Assembly (NCBI RefSeq): GCF_009936175.1 | Contig: NZ_AP019773.1 | Span: 682,001 to 746,000, forward strand | Origin: Bartonella quintana | GTDB taxonomy: Bacteria; Pseudomonadota; Alphaproteobacteria; Rhizobiales; Rhizobiaceae | Direction of reading: 5' to 3' | Length of the DNA stretch: 64,000 nt | In this document: in pieces, positions 31,590 to 40,888 of the stretch | Layout: each line of letters starts with the position of its first letter | How positions within the stretch are numbered: the stretch's first letter is position 1 | Position numbers and translations under genes: made by a program | Notes under the pieces: model-generated | What the model was told of the DNA's origin: nothing | Seen by the model: only the letters and a program-made list of their open reading frames with translations | Database searches by the model: none

Positions 31590-32414
31590 ATGTCCGGTAC
31601 GAAAATCCATCCAACTGCTCTTGTGGAGAAGGGAGCACAGCTTGGTGAAAATGTATTCATTGGACCGTTTTGTCATATTGGTCCAGAGGCTGTTATTGAT
31701 GATGGATGCAGTTTGATGAATCATGTTGTGATAATGGGAAAGACAACGTTAGGAGCTAAGAGTAAAGTATTTTCGCATGCAGTTTTGGGTACAGATCCAC
31801 AAAATAATAAACATAAGGGAGGTTATACAACTCTTTCTATTGGTAAAAACTGTACGATTCGCGAAGGTGTAACAATGCATAGAGGGTCTGATTCGAGTGT
31901 GGGAATGACGATTGTTGGTGATAATTGCCAATTTTTTTGTTATGCCCATGTCGCTCACGATTGCCGTGTAGGAAGTCATGTAACATTTGCAAATAATGCA
32001 ATGATTGCTGGTCATGTTACCGTTGGTGATTATGTCATTATTGGTGGTGGTTCTGCTGTTCATCAATTTGTCCGTATTGGACATCATGCATTTATCGGTG
32101 GTGTCTCTGCATTGGTTGGCGATCTGATTCCTTATGGAACAGCTGTTGGTGTGCAGGCAAAACTTGCAGGATTAAATATTATTGGTATGAAACGTGCAGG
32201 TCTTGAACGTAAAGATATTCATGCACTACGTCATGCGGTTGCCATGCTTTTTGATCATAGTAAACCGTTTAAAGAGCGTGTAAACGATGTTTCTTCTTTC
32301 TATTCCACTTCGCAGTCTGTTCTTGACGTTGTTAATTTTATTAAGGAAGAAGGGAAACGTTTTTATTGTACACCCAAATTTGAAGATGACAGAATAAAAG
32401 TAAATAAGGATTAA
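31590..32414 (+). CDS. lpxA: UDP-N-acetylglucosamine O-acyltransferase
   Basis: LpxA performs the first step of lipid A synthesis, moving a 3-hydroxyacyl chain from ACP to UDP-GlcNAc. The 274-residue protein has the hexapeptide beta-helix (IHPTALVEKGAQLGENVFIG onward), the catalytic His in YAHVAHDCRVG and the following NNAMIAGHVTVGDY. The C-terminal helical domain starts with GMKRAGLERKDIHALR. Length is normal. lpxI starts 2 bases after its stop. Confidence 0.98.
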   Translation: MSGTKIHPTALVEKGAQLGENVFIGPFCHIGPEAVIDDGCSLMNHVVIMGKTTLGAKSKVFSHAVLGTDPQNNKHKGGYTTLSIGKNCTIREGVTMHRGSDSSVGMTIVGDNCQFFCYAHVAHDCRVGSHVTFANNAMIAGHVTVGDYVIIGGGSAVHQFVRIGHHAFIGGVSALVGDLIPYGTAVGVQAKLAGLNIIGMKRAGLERKDIHALRHAVAMLFDHSKPFKERVNDVSSFYSTSQSVLDVVNFIKEEGKRFYCTPKFEDDRIKVNKD

Positions 32415-32416
32415 AG

Positions 32417-33289
32417 ATGTCTGTCTCTGACACCAGAGGTTTTCTTTCCGGCCGTACTGCTATCATAGCAGGGAATGGTATTTTACCTATCACTGTTGCT
32501 CAGGCACTTGAGAAACATGGACAAAATCCTTTTCTTGTGCTTTTGCGTGATGAAGCAGATCCTGTGCTTTACCGTTATGAGCATTGTGAGTTATCAATTG
32601 TAGAGTTAGCACGCCTTGTTAAAATTTTAAAGGCAGCTGCAATTTGCAATATTGTTTTAGCAGGTGGTGTAAAAAAACGGCCACTTCTTACGCAATTGCG
32701 TCCTGATTGGACAACCTTTTTAGCTCTGCCTAAGTTACTCGGAGCTTTCAAGGGTGGGGATGACGCGTTGTTGAAAGCTTTTATACAGGTTATTGAAGCG
32801 CATGGTTTTTATGTTATCGGTGTCCATGAGATATTACCAGACCTTTTAGCTCCAAAGGAATTTGATTTAACATTGCGGCGTGCTACGCGAAAAGAGAAAA
32901 ATGATATTTTATTAGCCGCTGAAGCAGCAAAGCTTTTAGGTCGATTAGATATTGGGCAAGCAGCTGTGGCTGTTAATGGAAGAGTAATTGCAGTGGAGGG
33001 TGCAGAGGGAACTGATAAGATGCTATGGCGGGTTTGTGAAATGCGAGAAAGAAAGCAAATTCCGCCTAAAGGTGGTGTTCTTGTTAAGTGTGCAAAACCA
33101 CAACAAGATCATCGAGTTGATTTGCCATCAATTGGACCCACAACGATAATGAATATTGCAAAGAGTGAACTGTCTGGTGTTGCAGTGGAGGCAAATAAAA
33201 GTCTAATATTATCAGTAAAAGCAACAATAGAAAAAGCGAACAAACATTCATTGTTTATAGAAACATTTGAAACGTTTGATCATGAATAA
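32417..33289 (+). CDS. lpxI: UDP-2,3-diacylglucosamine pyrophosphatase LpxI
   Basis: LpxI hydrolyses UDP-2,3-diacyl-GlcN to lipid X and UMP; it replaces LpxH in alphaproteobacteria. The 290-residue protein fits the DUF1009 family: AIIAGNGILPITVAQALEKHG at the N-terminus, LAGGVKKRPLLTQLRPDW, a C-terminal VAVNGRVIAVEGAEGTDKML and the DHRVDLPSIGPTTI segment holding catalytic Asp candidates. Position between lpxA and lpxB agrees. It overlaps lpxB by 8 bases. Confidence 0.95.
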   Translation: MSVSDTRGFLSGRTAIIAGNGILPITVAQALEKHGQNPFLVLLRDEADPVLYRYEHCELSIVELARLVKILKAAAICNIVLAGGVKKRPLLTQLRPDWTTFLALPKLLGAFKGGDDALLKAFIQVIEAHGFYVIGVHEILPDLLAPKEFDLTLRRATRKEKNDILLAAEAAKLLGRLDIGQAAVAVNGRVIAVEGAEGTDKMLWRVCEMRERKQIPPKGGVLVKCAKPQQDHRVDLPSIGPTTIMNIAKSELSGVAVEANKSLILSVKATIEKANKHSLFIETFETFDHE

Positions 33290-34469
33290 CTGTTTCTTAA
33301 AAATTGCTGTTGTGGCAGGCGAGGAATCTGGTGATTCTCTTGGAGCAGATTTGATTTCTTGTCTCTCTCAACAGACGGGATGCAATATTCATTTGATTGG
33401 TGTTGGAGGGAGACATTTAAAGACATTAGGTTTAAAAAGCATTTTTAATTTTCATGATATTGCTTTAATAGGCTTAGGCGCAGTCTTAAAAAAGTTGCCA
33501 TTGTTGCTGATACATATTCACAATTTGTCCAAATTTATTGCCCAAGAGCAACCTGATTGTTTAATTATCATTGATAGTCCTGACTTTACCCATCGTGTTG
33601 CAAAAAAGGTCCGTAGTTTGGCGCCTTCTATTCCTATTATTAAATACGTTGCACCAACTGTTTGGGCATGGCGGCCAGAGCGTGCCAGAACTATGCGCAA
33701 ATTTGTTGATCATGTTTTAGCGGTTTTTCCTTTTGAAAAAAAGATTATGACGGATTTGGAAGGTCCTCCCACTACTTATGTCGGACATCGTCTTTTGACT
33801 TATCCTCCACTGTTGACTGTTCAATCAGAAAAAAAACATTCATTTGGTAAACAGGAATCATTTCTTACATTGATTGTTTTGCCAGGATCACGCAATCTAG
33901 AAATTCGCTATTTGATGCCTATTTTTGGAGAGGCCGTAGAGATTCTTGCACAACGTATTCCTAATCTACGTATTATTTTACCAACATTGCCGCATTTGGT
34001 AGATGAAATTCGTTGTTTTGTACAGAAGTGGAAAAGCAAAGTAGAGATTGTTGTCGGTGAAGAGGCAAAATGGCGCGCTTTTGCGGATGCAAATGTTGCA
34101 CTCGCAGCACTTGGGACGGTTTCACTTGAATTGGCATTGGCAAGAATTCCAATGGTCCTTTGTTATAAACTTGATCGTTTTTCTAAATTCTTTATTTTTC
34201 CAAAAATTATGTTATGGAGTGCTGCTCTTCCAAATATTCTTTCTGATAAGCCTATTGTACCGGAGTATTTTAATGAATTTCTACGACCTGGCATGTTAGC
34301 AAGGCAGATCGAACAACTTTTGCATAACCCTTTATTGCGACAGGCACAACTTGATGCTTTTGAATTGATGGAACAGAAAATGAAGACTGAAGTACCACCT
34401 GGAATCATTGCTGCTCAAACAATAATCACCCTTCTCAAAGAAAAATTGGGACACTTAAAATTCTCGTAG
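33282..34469 (+). CDS. lpxB: Lipid-A-disaccharide synthase
   Basis: LpxB joins lipid X to UDP-2,3-diacyl-GlcN to form the disaccharide lipid A precursor at the membrane face. The product of about 395 residues is a GT19 glycosyltransferase with KIAVVAGEESGDSLGADL, the FNFHDIALIGL block, YVAPTVWAWRPERARTM and the late donor-site stretch LAALGTVSLELALARIPM. The start is the ATG overlapping the lpxI stop (ATGAATAA), a standard coupling; an upstream TTG would lengthen it slightly. It ends the lipid A run and converges on the ABC transporter genes. Confidence 0.97.
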   Translation: MNNCFLKIAVVAGEESGDSLGADLISCLSQQTGCNIHLIGVGGRHLKTLGLKSIFNFHDIALIGLGAVLKKLPLLLIHIHNLSKFIAQEQPDCLIIIDSPDFTHRVAKKVRSLAPSIPIIKYVAPTVWAWRPERARTMRKFVDHVLAVFPFEKKIMTDLEGPPTTYVGHRLLTYPPLLTVQSEKKHSFGKQESFLTLIVLPGSRNLEIRYLMPIFGEAVEILAQRIPNLRIILPTLPHLVDEIRCFVQKWKSKVEIVVGEEAKWRAFADANVALAALGTVSLELALARIPMVLCYKLDRFSKFFIFPKIMLWSAALPNILSDKPIVPEYFNEFLRPGMLARQIEQLLHNPLLRQAQLDAFELMEQKMKTEVPPGIIAAQTIITLLKEKLGHLKFS

Positions 34470-34487
34470 ATAAAACAATGTTGATGA

Positions 34488-35261
34488 TTAATGTTTAATT
34501 TTAGCAAGAAAATTATGAGCACGTTGACTTTTAGGATTGGTAAAAAATTCATCAGATGTTGTATCTTCAATAATTTTTCCGTTTTCTAGAAAAAGTATTC
34601 TTTCTGAGACTTTCCAAGCAAAACCCATTTCATGAGTAACGCAGAGCATTGTTATACCTGTATCTGCCAATTGAGCCATAACTTCTAGAACTTCTCCGAC
34701 ACTTTCTGGATCAAGAGCTGACGTTGGCTCATCAAAAAGCATCACTTCAGGTTCCATACAAAGTGCACGTGCAATTGCAACACACTGTTGTTGTCCACCA
34801 GAGAGTTGTAAAGGATATTTATCACAGTATTTTTCAATTCTAACCTGTGTCAGGTAATGAGCTGCCCGTTCTTTTGCTTGTTGCTTGGAAAGTCCTTGAA
34901 CTGTCATAGGTGCTAAAATACAATTTTGCATAACAGTCATGTGGGGAAATAAATTAAAGTGTTGAAAAACCATTCCTATTTTGCGGAGAACATTTTTTTG
35001 CTGGTATATAGGAGCCGTATGAATATCGACATTATGAACACAAATTGAGCCTTTGTCTGCTTTTTCTAATTGATTAATACAACGAATCAAAGTTGATTTT
35101 CCTGATCCGGAAGGACCACAAATAACGATGCGCTCGCCAGTTTTTATATCTAAGTTAATATCATAGAGCACCTGAAAGTTTCCATACCATTTATTTAAAT
35201 TTCGAATAGAGATTACAGGGCTTTTAGTAGTATGGACAGATTTAGTATTTTTCAAATTCAT
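34488..35261 (-). CDS. Polar amino acid ABC transporter ATP-binding protein (GlnQ/HisP type)
   Basis: This is the ATPase of an amino acid importer, 257 residues. Walker A is GPSGSGKST, the Q-loop is in [15 protein letters not shown], Walker B is [13 protein letters not shown] and the switch His is in CVTHEMGFA. The signature reads [15 protein letters not shown]: the position that is normally Arg (QQQRVAIARAL) is Cys, codon TGT at 34784-34782, one base from CGT. All other motifs are intact. It is last of a four-gene minus-strand group (binding protein, permease, permease, ATPase). Whether the Cys change alters activity is unknown. Confidence 0.95.
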   Translation of the reverse strand: MNLKNTKSVHTTKSPVISIRNLNKWYGNFQVLYDINLDIKTGERIVICGPSGSGKSTLIRCINQLEKADKGSICVHNVDIHTAPIYQQKNVLRKIGMVFQHFNLFPHMTVMQNCILAPMTVQGLSKQQAKERAAHYLTQVRIEKYCDKYPLQLSGGQQQCVAIARALCMEPEVMLFDEPTSALDPESVGEVLEVMAQLADTGITMLCVTHEMGFAWKVSERILFLENGKIIEDTTSDEFFTNPKSQRAHNFLAKIKH

Positions 35262-35340
35262 CTTGTTTTATTCTTCCATTGATGAATACATTGATTAATT
35301 TAATATTTTTGTTTGGTAAAGATTTTTTTGATCTTTTTTT

Positions 35341-36048
35341 TTATCGTAAATATCGGGTAAGGTGACGTTCGATAACAACGATAAAACGATGAATAAGCTC
35401 AACGATAAGAAGATAAATAAGGGCAGCCCAAACATAAACTTGGAAATCGAATGTGCGTGAATAAGTGAGTTTAGCAATTCCCATTAAATCATAAATAGTG
35501 ACAAGTGAGGCAATGGCACTGGATTTAATCATTAAAATAAATTCATTTCCTAGGGGGCGTAATGCTAGAACCATTGCTTGCGGAAAAATAATTCTAAAAA
35601 ATGTTGTAGAGCTGCTTAGCCCCAAAGCTTTTGATGCTTCACGTTGTCTAGCCGTTACTGATAAAAAACTTCCTTTAAAGATTTCAGACTGATAGGCAGC
35701 GGAATTGAGTGCAAAAATGAAAATACAGCAATACCATGCGTTTTGGAAAAACCACCATAAGCCAATCTTTTGCCAAAAGCTCCCCATTGAACCAAGTCCG
35801 TAGTAAAAAAGGAAGAGTTGGGCTAATAAAGGGGATCCACGGAAAAAATAAACATAAGTATTTGCAAAATAACGCAAAAACTTATTATTCAATAAACGTG
35901 CAAATGTAATAAGCATACCGAGAACAAAACCAAGAGAGCAAGCAATAAAAACCAGCTCAAAAGTAATAAGAAACCCACTAATAAATTTTAGTCCGTAACG
36001 ATTTAAGAGAGCAGGATTGAAAAGGAAATGAAGCCACTCAGGAAGCAT
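35341..36048 (-). CDS. Polar amino acid ABC transporter permease (HisM type)
   Basis: This is one of two membrane subunits of the importer, about 235 residues, with five hydrophobic segments. The ATPase-contact loop is ASKALGLSSSTTFFRIIFPQA, the EAA motif of the family (given here by its ends). The start is placed at the ATG that overlaps the upstream permease stop (TGATG), a typical coupled start; an ATG 36 bases earlier is possible but would overlap the other gene more. The C-terminal half contains SAIASLVTIYDLMG, normal for this group. The substrate is likely a basic or polar amino acid. Confidence 0.93.
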   Translation of the reverse strand: MLPEWLHFLFNPALLNRYGLKFISGFLITFELVFIACSLGFVLGMLITFARLLNNKFLRYFANTYVYFFRGSPLLAQLFLFYYGLGSMGSFWQKIGLWWFFQNAWYCCIFIFALNSAAYQSEIFKGSFLSVTARQREASKALGLSSSTTFFRIIFPQAMVLALRPLGNEFILMIKSSAIASLVTIYDLMGIAKLTYSRTFDFQVYVWAALIYLLIVELIHRFIVVIERHLTRYLR

Positions 36049-36767
36049 CAGAGCAATACCTTTTGATATCCTGATTGAGTGCATGTTTCAAGATAATGTA
36101 GGATTGCGGAAAAGAAACCTGAAAATAATAAATAGAGTAAACATGCTACAAGATAAAACAGCATAGGCTCATTGGTAGCTGCGACTGCTAAATTTGTTTG
36201 TTGCATAAGGTCAACAAGTGAAATGGTTGAAACGAGGGATGTATCTTTAAGTAAAGTGAGCCAATTATTAGAAAGTCCTGGCAAAGCATTTCGAATGAGC
36301 TGAGGAAAGACAATACGAAAAAACGTAGTTGAGCGCGAAAATCCTAGAGCTTTCGCTGCTTCATATTGACCTTTATCAAAGATATTAAATGCTCCAAGCC
36401 AAACTTCACAAGAAAAGGCGGCAAGAACCATACTGAGTGCAAGAACACCAGCAATAAAAGCATTGATACTAAATATTATCTCAATATTAAAATAATCAAG
36501 AGTAGTTTGAATAATCTTTTGTAAACCATAATAAACTAAAAATAAGGTTAGAAGTTCTGGTAAACCACGAAATACCGATGAAAAGAGGGTAGCTATAGCT
36601 TTAACTATCTTAATATCGGATCGGATCATCAGTGCACCTAGAAGTCCTAGAGGAAATCCCAGTATTCCACAGCACAAAGCCAATGATAATGTCATTCCTG
36701 CACTCAAAACTATAACCATTCCCCATCCTCCATTGCTAAATGATAGCAATGCTAAACTTTCAATCAT
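36048..36767 (-). CDS. Polar amino acid ABC transporter permease (HisQ type)
   Basis: This is the second membrane subunit, about 239 residues, with the EAA loop EAAKALGFSRSTTFFRIVFP and the FRGLPELLTLFLVYYG segment typical of HisQ/ArtQ proteins. The ATG at 36767 has GAGG nine bases upstream. An in-frame GTG at 36782 would put that GAGG inside the gene, so it is less likely. Its stop overlaps the next permease start. It is 79 bases downstream of the binding-protein gene. Confidence 0.93.
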   Translation of the reverse strand: MIESLALLSFSNGGWGMVIVLSAGMTLSLALCCGILGFPLGLLGALMIRSDIKIVKAIATLFSSVFRGLPELLTLFLVYYGLQKIIQTTLDYFNIEIIFSINAFIAGVLALSMVLAAFSCEVWLGAFNIFDKGQYEAAKALGFSRSTTFFRIVFPQLIRNALPGLSNNWLTLLKDTSLVSTISLVDLMQQTNLAVAATNEPMLFYLVACLLYLLFSGFFSAILHYLETCTQSGYQKVLL

Positions 36768-36846
36768 TCTTGCATTCCTCACAAAAATTTAATAAATGGC
36801 TTTTTTAGAAATAAATAATTTGTTAAAATCTAGTTTATATTGATAT

Positions 36847-37599
36847 TTAATAAATATCGAATGTAAAATATTTTTTCATAATTTTCTCATAGGTTCCATC
36901 GTCGCGGATTTCTTTTATTGCTTTGTTAAATTTGTTTTTAAGATCGTTATCGTTTTGACGTATACCAATTGCAATAGGAAATTTTGTTCCTTGAATAGTC
37001 CCGAGAAGTTGACAGCAATCTTTTCCTTCATTTTCGAGCCAGGTTAATGCTTTCAGTTTATCAGAGATGACTGCATCAAGCCGGTTACTTAAAAGATCGC
37101 GGTTGACTTCTATTGCTGTAGGATAGAATTTAATATTTACACCTTCAGAGGCATAATGATCTTCTGCGTATGCAGCTTGTGTTGTATTTGATTGCACACC
37201 AAGATTTTTACCTTGAAGGGCTTTTGCTGAAATTTCTTTAATTCCTGAAACTTTGCTACCGATTACCACTAATTCTGTACTATAGTAGGCGTTTGTGAAG
37301 TCAATTTTTTGTAACCGCTCTTGTGTAGGGGCGAGGGAAGCGATGATAGCATCGTATTTTTTTGCTAGAAGGCCAAGGATGATTCCATCAAAGTCTTGTT
37401 TGATGAGAGTACACTCGACATTCATTTTTTTACAAAGTGCATAAGATATATCAATGTCAAAACCATGGAGTTCGTTATTTGAGTCAATGTAACTAAATGG
37501 AGGATAATAGGCTTCAGTGGCAATTTTCAGTGCTTTAGCATTGGCCAATTGGGCGAATAGGGTTACACTTGTTATGATGGCTGCTGCTAATAATTTCAT
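36847..37599 (-). CDS. Polar amino acid ABC transporter substrate-binding protein
   Basis: This periplasmic binding protein (family 3, HisJ/ArtJ-like, 250 residues) captures the amino acid for the importer. A signal peptide spans about residues 1-21 (LLAAAIITSVTLFAQLANA). The mature protein opens with KIATEAYYPPFSYIDSNNEL, the usual start of the ligand lobe, followed by GFDIDISYALCKKM and FDGIILGLLAKKYDAII. The AYYPPFSY and GFDIDI pattern is shared by arginine, lysine/ornithine and histidine binders, so a basic amino acid is the best guess. AGGAGA precedes the ATG. Two adjacent Cys (KDCCQL) are near residue 197. Confidence 0.94.
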   Translation of the reverse strand: MKLLAAAIITSVTLFAQLANAKALKIATEAYYPPFSYIDSNNELHGFDIDISYALCKKMNVECTLIKQDFDGIILGLLAKKYDAIIASLAPTQERLQKIDFTNAYYSTELVVIGSKVSGIKEISAKALQGKNLGVQSNTTQAAYAEDHYASEGVNIKFYPTAIEVNRDLLSNRLDAVISDKLKALTWLENEGKDCCQLLGTIQGTKFPIAIGIRQNDNDLKNKFNKAIKEIRDDGTYEKIMKKYFTFDIY

Positions 37600-39266
37600 T
37601 ATGTTCTCCTGTTGAATAAGCGAGAAAATATCAGATTATCATATATTTTATAATCTGTAAGCTCTTCTGAGAGCAATACAAAAATTTATTGCTGTTCATT
37701 TTGCTACCTTACAAAGATCCTCATTACCAGAAAATATCTCTTCTTGTTAAAGGTGAACTAAATAAAATAGGGAAGAAATAAATATCTTATTGATTATATT
37801 AAAAAATTATCATTTCATGAAATGATTCATCTTCACCGTTTTATTCACAAAAATCGACAATTTGGCTTTGAAAAAAACTTTTATAATTTAAGCACAAAAG
37901 AGTTTAGATCTTAGAAAGACAAAATAAAATATTGTTGTAAACATTGCTACTATGAAACACTTACATATTTAGAGATATACAAAATCAATTGGCTTTCTAT
38001 AAGGTGGCGTTCTTTGTAAAGATGTTCATCATCGTTATGCGGTGTTTTCCTGTTTAAGCAGAAAGGAATGACAGAGACGCAGTTTTTCTTTCTTACCCGT
38101 TCTCTTCGTGCATTTAAGCATAAACTTTTATTAGCAATAACTTACTTCCAGAAACTGAGATGTTTGGGATCATGTCATTGCAGTCCCCGGAGTCAGAAGA
38201 AAATACAAAGCTGAGCCAAGCCACCAAAGCATGATTCTTCATGGTCAAATCTTCTCGCTTCTTGGCAATGCTTTCTTCTTATGCTGATCTGATTATAGTC
38301 CTCAGCACAGGGATAAGTTGGAACAAAAGTGACATCGATCTTCACAGATTCGCCATCCTTAATGCATAGTTCTTGGGAGGCTCTCTTAAAACTGAATGCT
38401 ATCCTCTTTTTTGATACTAGGATTCATAACGTTTGTCGATGCTATGCCATTTGCTATGGATGCTATACCTTTTGCCTGAGAGTAAGAGATAGCTTTTGCT
38501 ATTTTTAAAAATAAATGAATACTTTCAACAAAACGGATGGGTAAGGTTTTCAGTCTTCACATGCATTCCAGAAAATTAGCTTCAATAAACAGTCAATTCT
38601 TTGCCAATTTTCAGCTGCTGGTATCATACTTTTCCTTGGTAACATTTCTGTTCTTTACAAATAGAACTTTATCACTGCTCCAACTTTACTCTCAAATCTT
38701 AACTTAAGATACAATAATTGGTAAATATGGATGTTTTACTCGTAAAAAGAAATATATTTCTAATAAAGGATTCTAAAAAGGGTGCTGGTATGGAGTTATT
38801 ATAATCATAAAATAATGTTTTTTATGGCGCTTCGTTATTTTGAAGAAAGAAAACTTCAAGAGCACGCTTTATTTTTTTACCACTCTGCAAAGGGAAGATA
38901 AAAGATGTCTAGCGTATAGTTAAAATAGCACTTTGGTAATTTTTTGCGATGCTATTTTAGGGATTAGAGAGTAAAATTCTTATTATTACTTAGTTTTTAT
39001 ATGTGATAATCATTCCAAATTTGTAGATGGGATGGTGGGCAATACATGGTTAATTAAGAAGAATCCTGAATTGAAGTTTTTCATCAATTTTTTCAAATAT
39101 CTTGGTGATCTGAAAAAAGCATTCTGGATTCCCTTGATTCGTTAAATAGAAGCCATCAGAAAATTTTTATCACGATTGTTGTGTTGTGATGGTATTATAC
39201 CTATAGAAAGAGTTTGAGAATCAAAGTTTGTAAAAACATTTTTATGGTGGGTAATTGAATATTCAC
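37600..39266 (+). other. Gene-poor region upstream of the importer and downstream of gltA
   Basis: About 1.7 kb separates the substrate-binding gene from gltA. No intact gene is visible on either strand. AT-rich sequence near 37620-37900 likely holds the importer promoter. The stretch 38114-38570 has a possible broken minus-strand gene (listed separately). The rest, 38600-39260, shows only short frames. Confidence 0.5.
38114..38570 (-). pseudogene. Possible decayed gene fragment, unknown family
   Basis: On the minus strand several open pieces join across shifts. One reads YSQAKGIASIANGIASTNVM. The next, about 60 residues, contains IKDGESVKIDVTFVPTYPC, NQISIRRKHCQEARRFDHE and FGGLAQLCIFF. The last, in another frame, is CNDMIPNISVSGSKLLLIKV followed by a stop at 38116-38114. 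Protein-like composition and consistent direction suggest an eroded gene, but I do not recognise the family and chance cannot be excluded. Confidence 0.3.
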
Positions 39267-39296
39267 AATAAAGCTTCAGTAAACTGAAGCTTTATT
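39267..39296 (-). terminator. Terminator hairpin overlapping the gltA stop codon
   Basis: A perfect 13-pair inverted repeat (AATAAAGCTTCAG at 39267-39279, CTGAAGCTTTATT at 39284-39296, loop TAAA) includes the gltA stop codon in one arm. The minus-strand 3' side ends in TTTATT. It probably ends the gltA transcript and may protect its 3' end. Confidence 0.75.
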
Positions 39297-40608
39297 GGGT
39301 GGTCATTTTATTTTTGCTTATACGTTTGTCTATAGAAACATATTCACGTGCAGCATAGCCTGTGTAGAGTTGGCGTGGTCGACCAATTTTTTGTGCAGGA
39401 TCTTCAATCATTTCTTTCCATTGCGCAACCCAGCCAATGCTGCGTGCTAATGCAAAAAGAACAGTAAACATTTCGGTCGGAAAACCTAGAGCTTTTAATG
39501 TAATGCCAGAATAAAAATCAACATTAGGATAAAGCTTTTTTTCAATAAAATATTCATCATTCAGAGCAATGTTTTCAAGTGCGATAGCGATATCAAGAAG
39601 CGGATCATCTTGAATGTTCAGTTCTTTTAAAACTTCATGGCAGGTTTGTTGCATGATTTTTGCACGTGGATCATAATTTTTATAAACTCGGTGACCAAAA
39701 CCCATAAGACGGAAAGGATCATTTTTATCTTTTGCTCGTGCAATGAACTCAGGAATTCTTTCAACAGAGCCTATTTTTTGTAACATCTTTAGGCACGCTT
39801 CATTCGCTCCACCATGAGCTGGTCCCCAAAGGCATGCAACACCTGCTGCCATACATGCAAATGGATTAGCTCCCGATGATCCTGCAAGACGTACAGTGGA
39901 TGTAGAAGCATTTTGTTCATGATCTGCATGAAGAGTAAAGATTCGATCCATAGCTCGACTAAGTACTGGATTAATTTTGTATTCTTCACAAGGAACGGAA
40001 AAACACATGTGGAGGAAATTTGCAGCGTAACTAAGATCATTACGTGGATAAACAAATGCCTGTCCGATGCTATATTTATACGCCATAGCAGCAAGAGTTG
40101 GAACCTTTGAAATCAAGCGAATAGCAGCGATCATTCTCTGTTGAGCGTCTTTAATATCAATAGAGTCGTGATAGAATGCAGACATAGCTCCAAGACACGC
40201 AACCATAACGGCCATAGGGTGAGAATCACGACGAAAGCCATGAAAAAACCTTGTAAACTGCTCATGCACCATCATGTGCTGCATAATACAACGGTCGAAA
40301 TCAATTTTTTCTTGTTTTGTTGGTAATTCACCGTAAAGTAAAAGATAGCAGCTTTCGAGAAAGTCTCCTTTTTCAGCTAATTGGTCGATAGGATAACCGC
40401 GATAAAGCAAGATTCCTTTATCCCCATCAATGTAAGTGATTTTTGATTCACAAGAAGCGGTTGAAGTGAAACCAGGATCATAAGTAAAAGTATCTGTTTC
40501 TTTGTAGAGAGAAGCAATTTCAATGACGCCAGGACCAAGAGTGCCTTTCCGCATGGAGAGTTCTATTTTTTTACCGTTCACAATAATATGTGCTTTATTC
40601 TCAGACAT
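39292..40608 (-). CDS. gltA: Citrate synthase
   Basis: GltA condenses acetyl-CoA and oxaloacetate at the entry of the TCA cycle. The 438-residue product is a hexameric type II enzyme. It shows [17 protein letters not shown] near the N-terminus, the catalytic His in [12 protein letters not shown], another in [14 protein letters not shown] and the catalytic Asp in [11 protein letters not shown]. The nucleotide sequence in 39450-39830 matches, from memory, the region widely used to tell Bartonella species apart, which is a main support for the genus call. The ATG has AAAGGA upstream. The stop lies inside a terminator hairpin. Confidence 0.98.
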   Translation of the reverse strand: MSENKAHIIVNGKKIELSMRKGTLGPGVIEIASLYKETDTFTYDPGFTSTASCESKITYIDGDKGILLYRGYPIDQLAEKGDFLESCYLLLYGELPTKQEKIDFDRCIMQHMMVHEQFTRFFHGFRRDSHPMAVMVACLGAMSAFYHDSIDIKDAQQRMIAAIRLISKVPTLAAMAYKYSIGQAFVYPRNDLSYAANFLHMCFSVPCEEYKINPVLSRAMDRIFTLHADHEQNASTSTVRLAGSSGANPFACMAAGVACLWGPAHGGANEACLKMLQKIGSVERIPEFIARAKDKNDPFRLMGFGHRVYKNYDPRAKIMQQTCHEVLKELNIQDDPLLDIAIALENIALNDEYFIEKKLYPNVDFYSGITLKALGFPTEMFTVLFALARSIGWVAQWKEMIEDPAQKIGRPRQLYTGYAAREYVSIDKRISKNKMTTQ

Positions 40609-40888
40609 TAGATATTCCTTTCAGATCCTTCTCTCCTAAAAATCGAAATGTCGCTTCATCAGAGAGAGGTGTGTAAATGAAGCTTTCTCTACCTATGTTA
40701 AGGGATAGATTTACTCTAAAAGTTGCCTCATGCAATCTAAAAATATTTTTTTATTTGCAATTTTGCCAAATATAGATTTGGGTTGCTTAAGAGAGAAGGT
40801 AGTTTTCAGTGTGCGTTGAGGCATTTGTAATTGAAGGCCCCCAAGGGGTACGTAGCTTTATTCGGCTAAATACATCTTTCTGTATGCA

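Noticed and set aside
33267..33281. TTG start for lpxB upstream of the ATG
   Set aside because: The ATG overlapping the lpxI stop is a standard coupled start and fits homologue length better.
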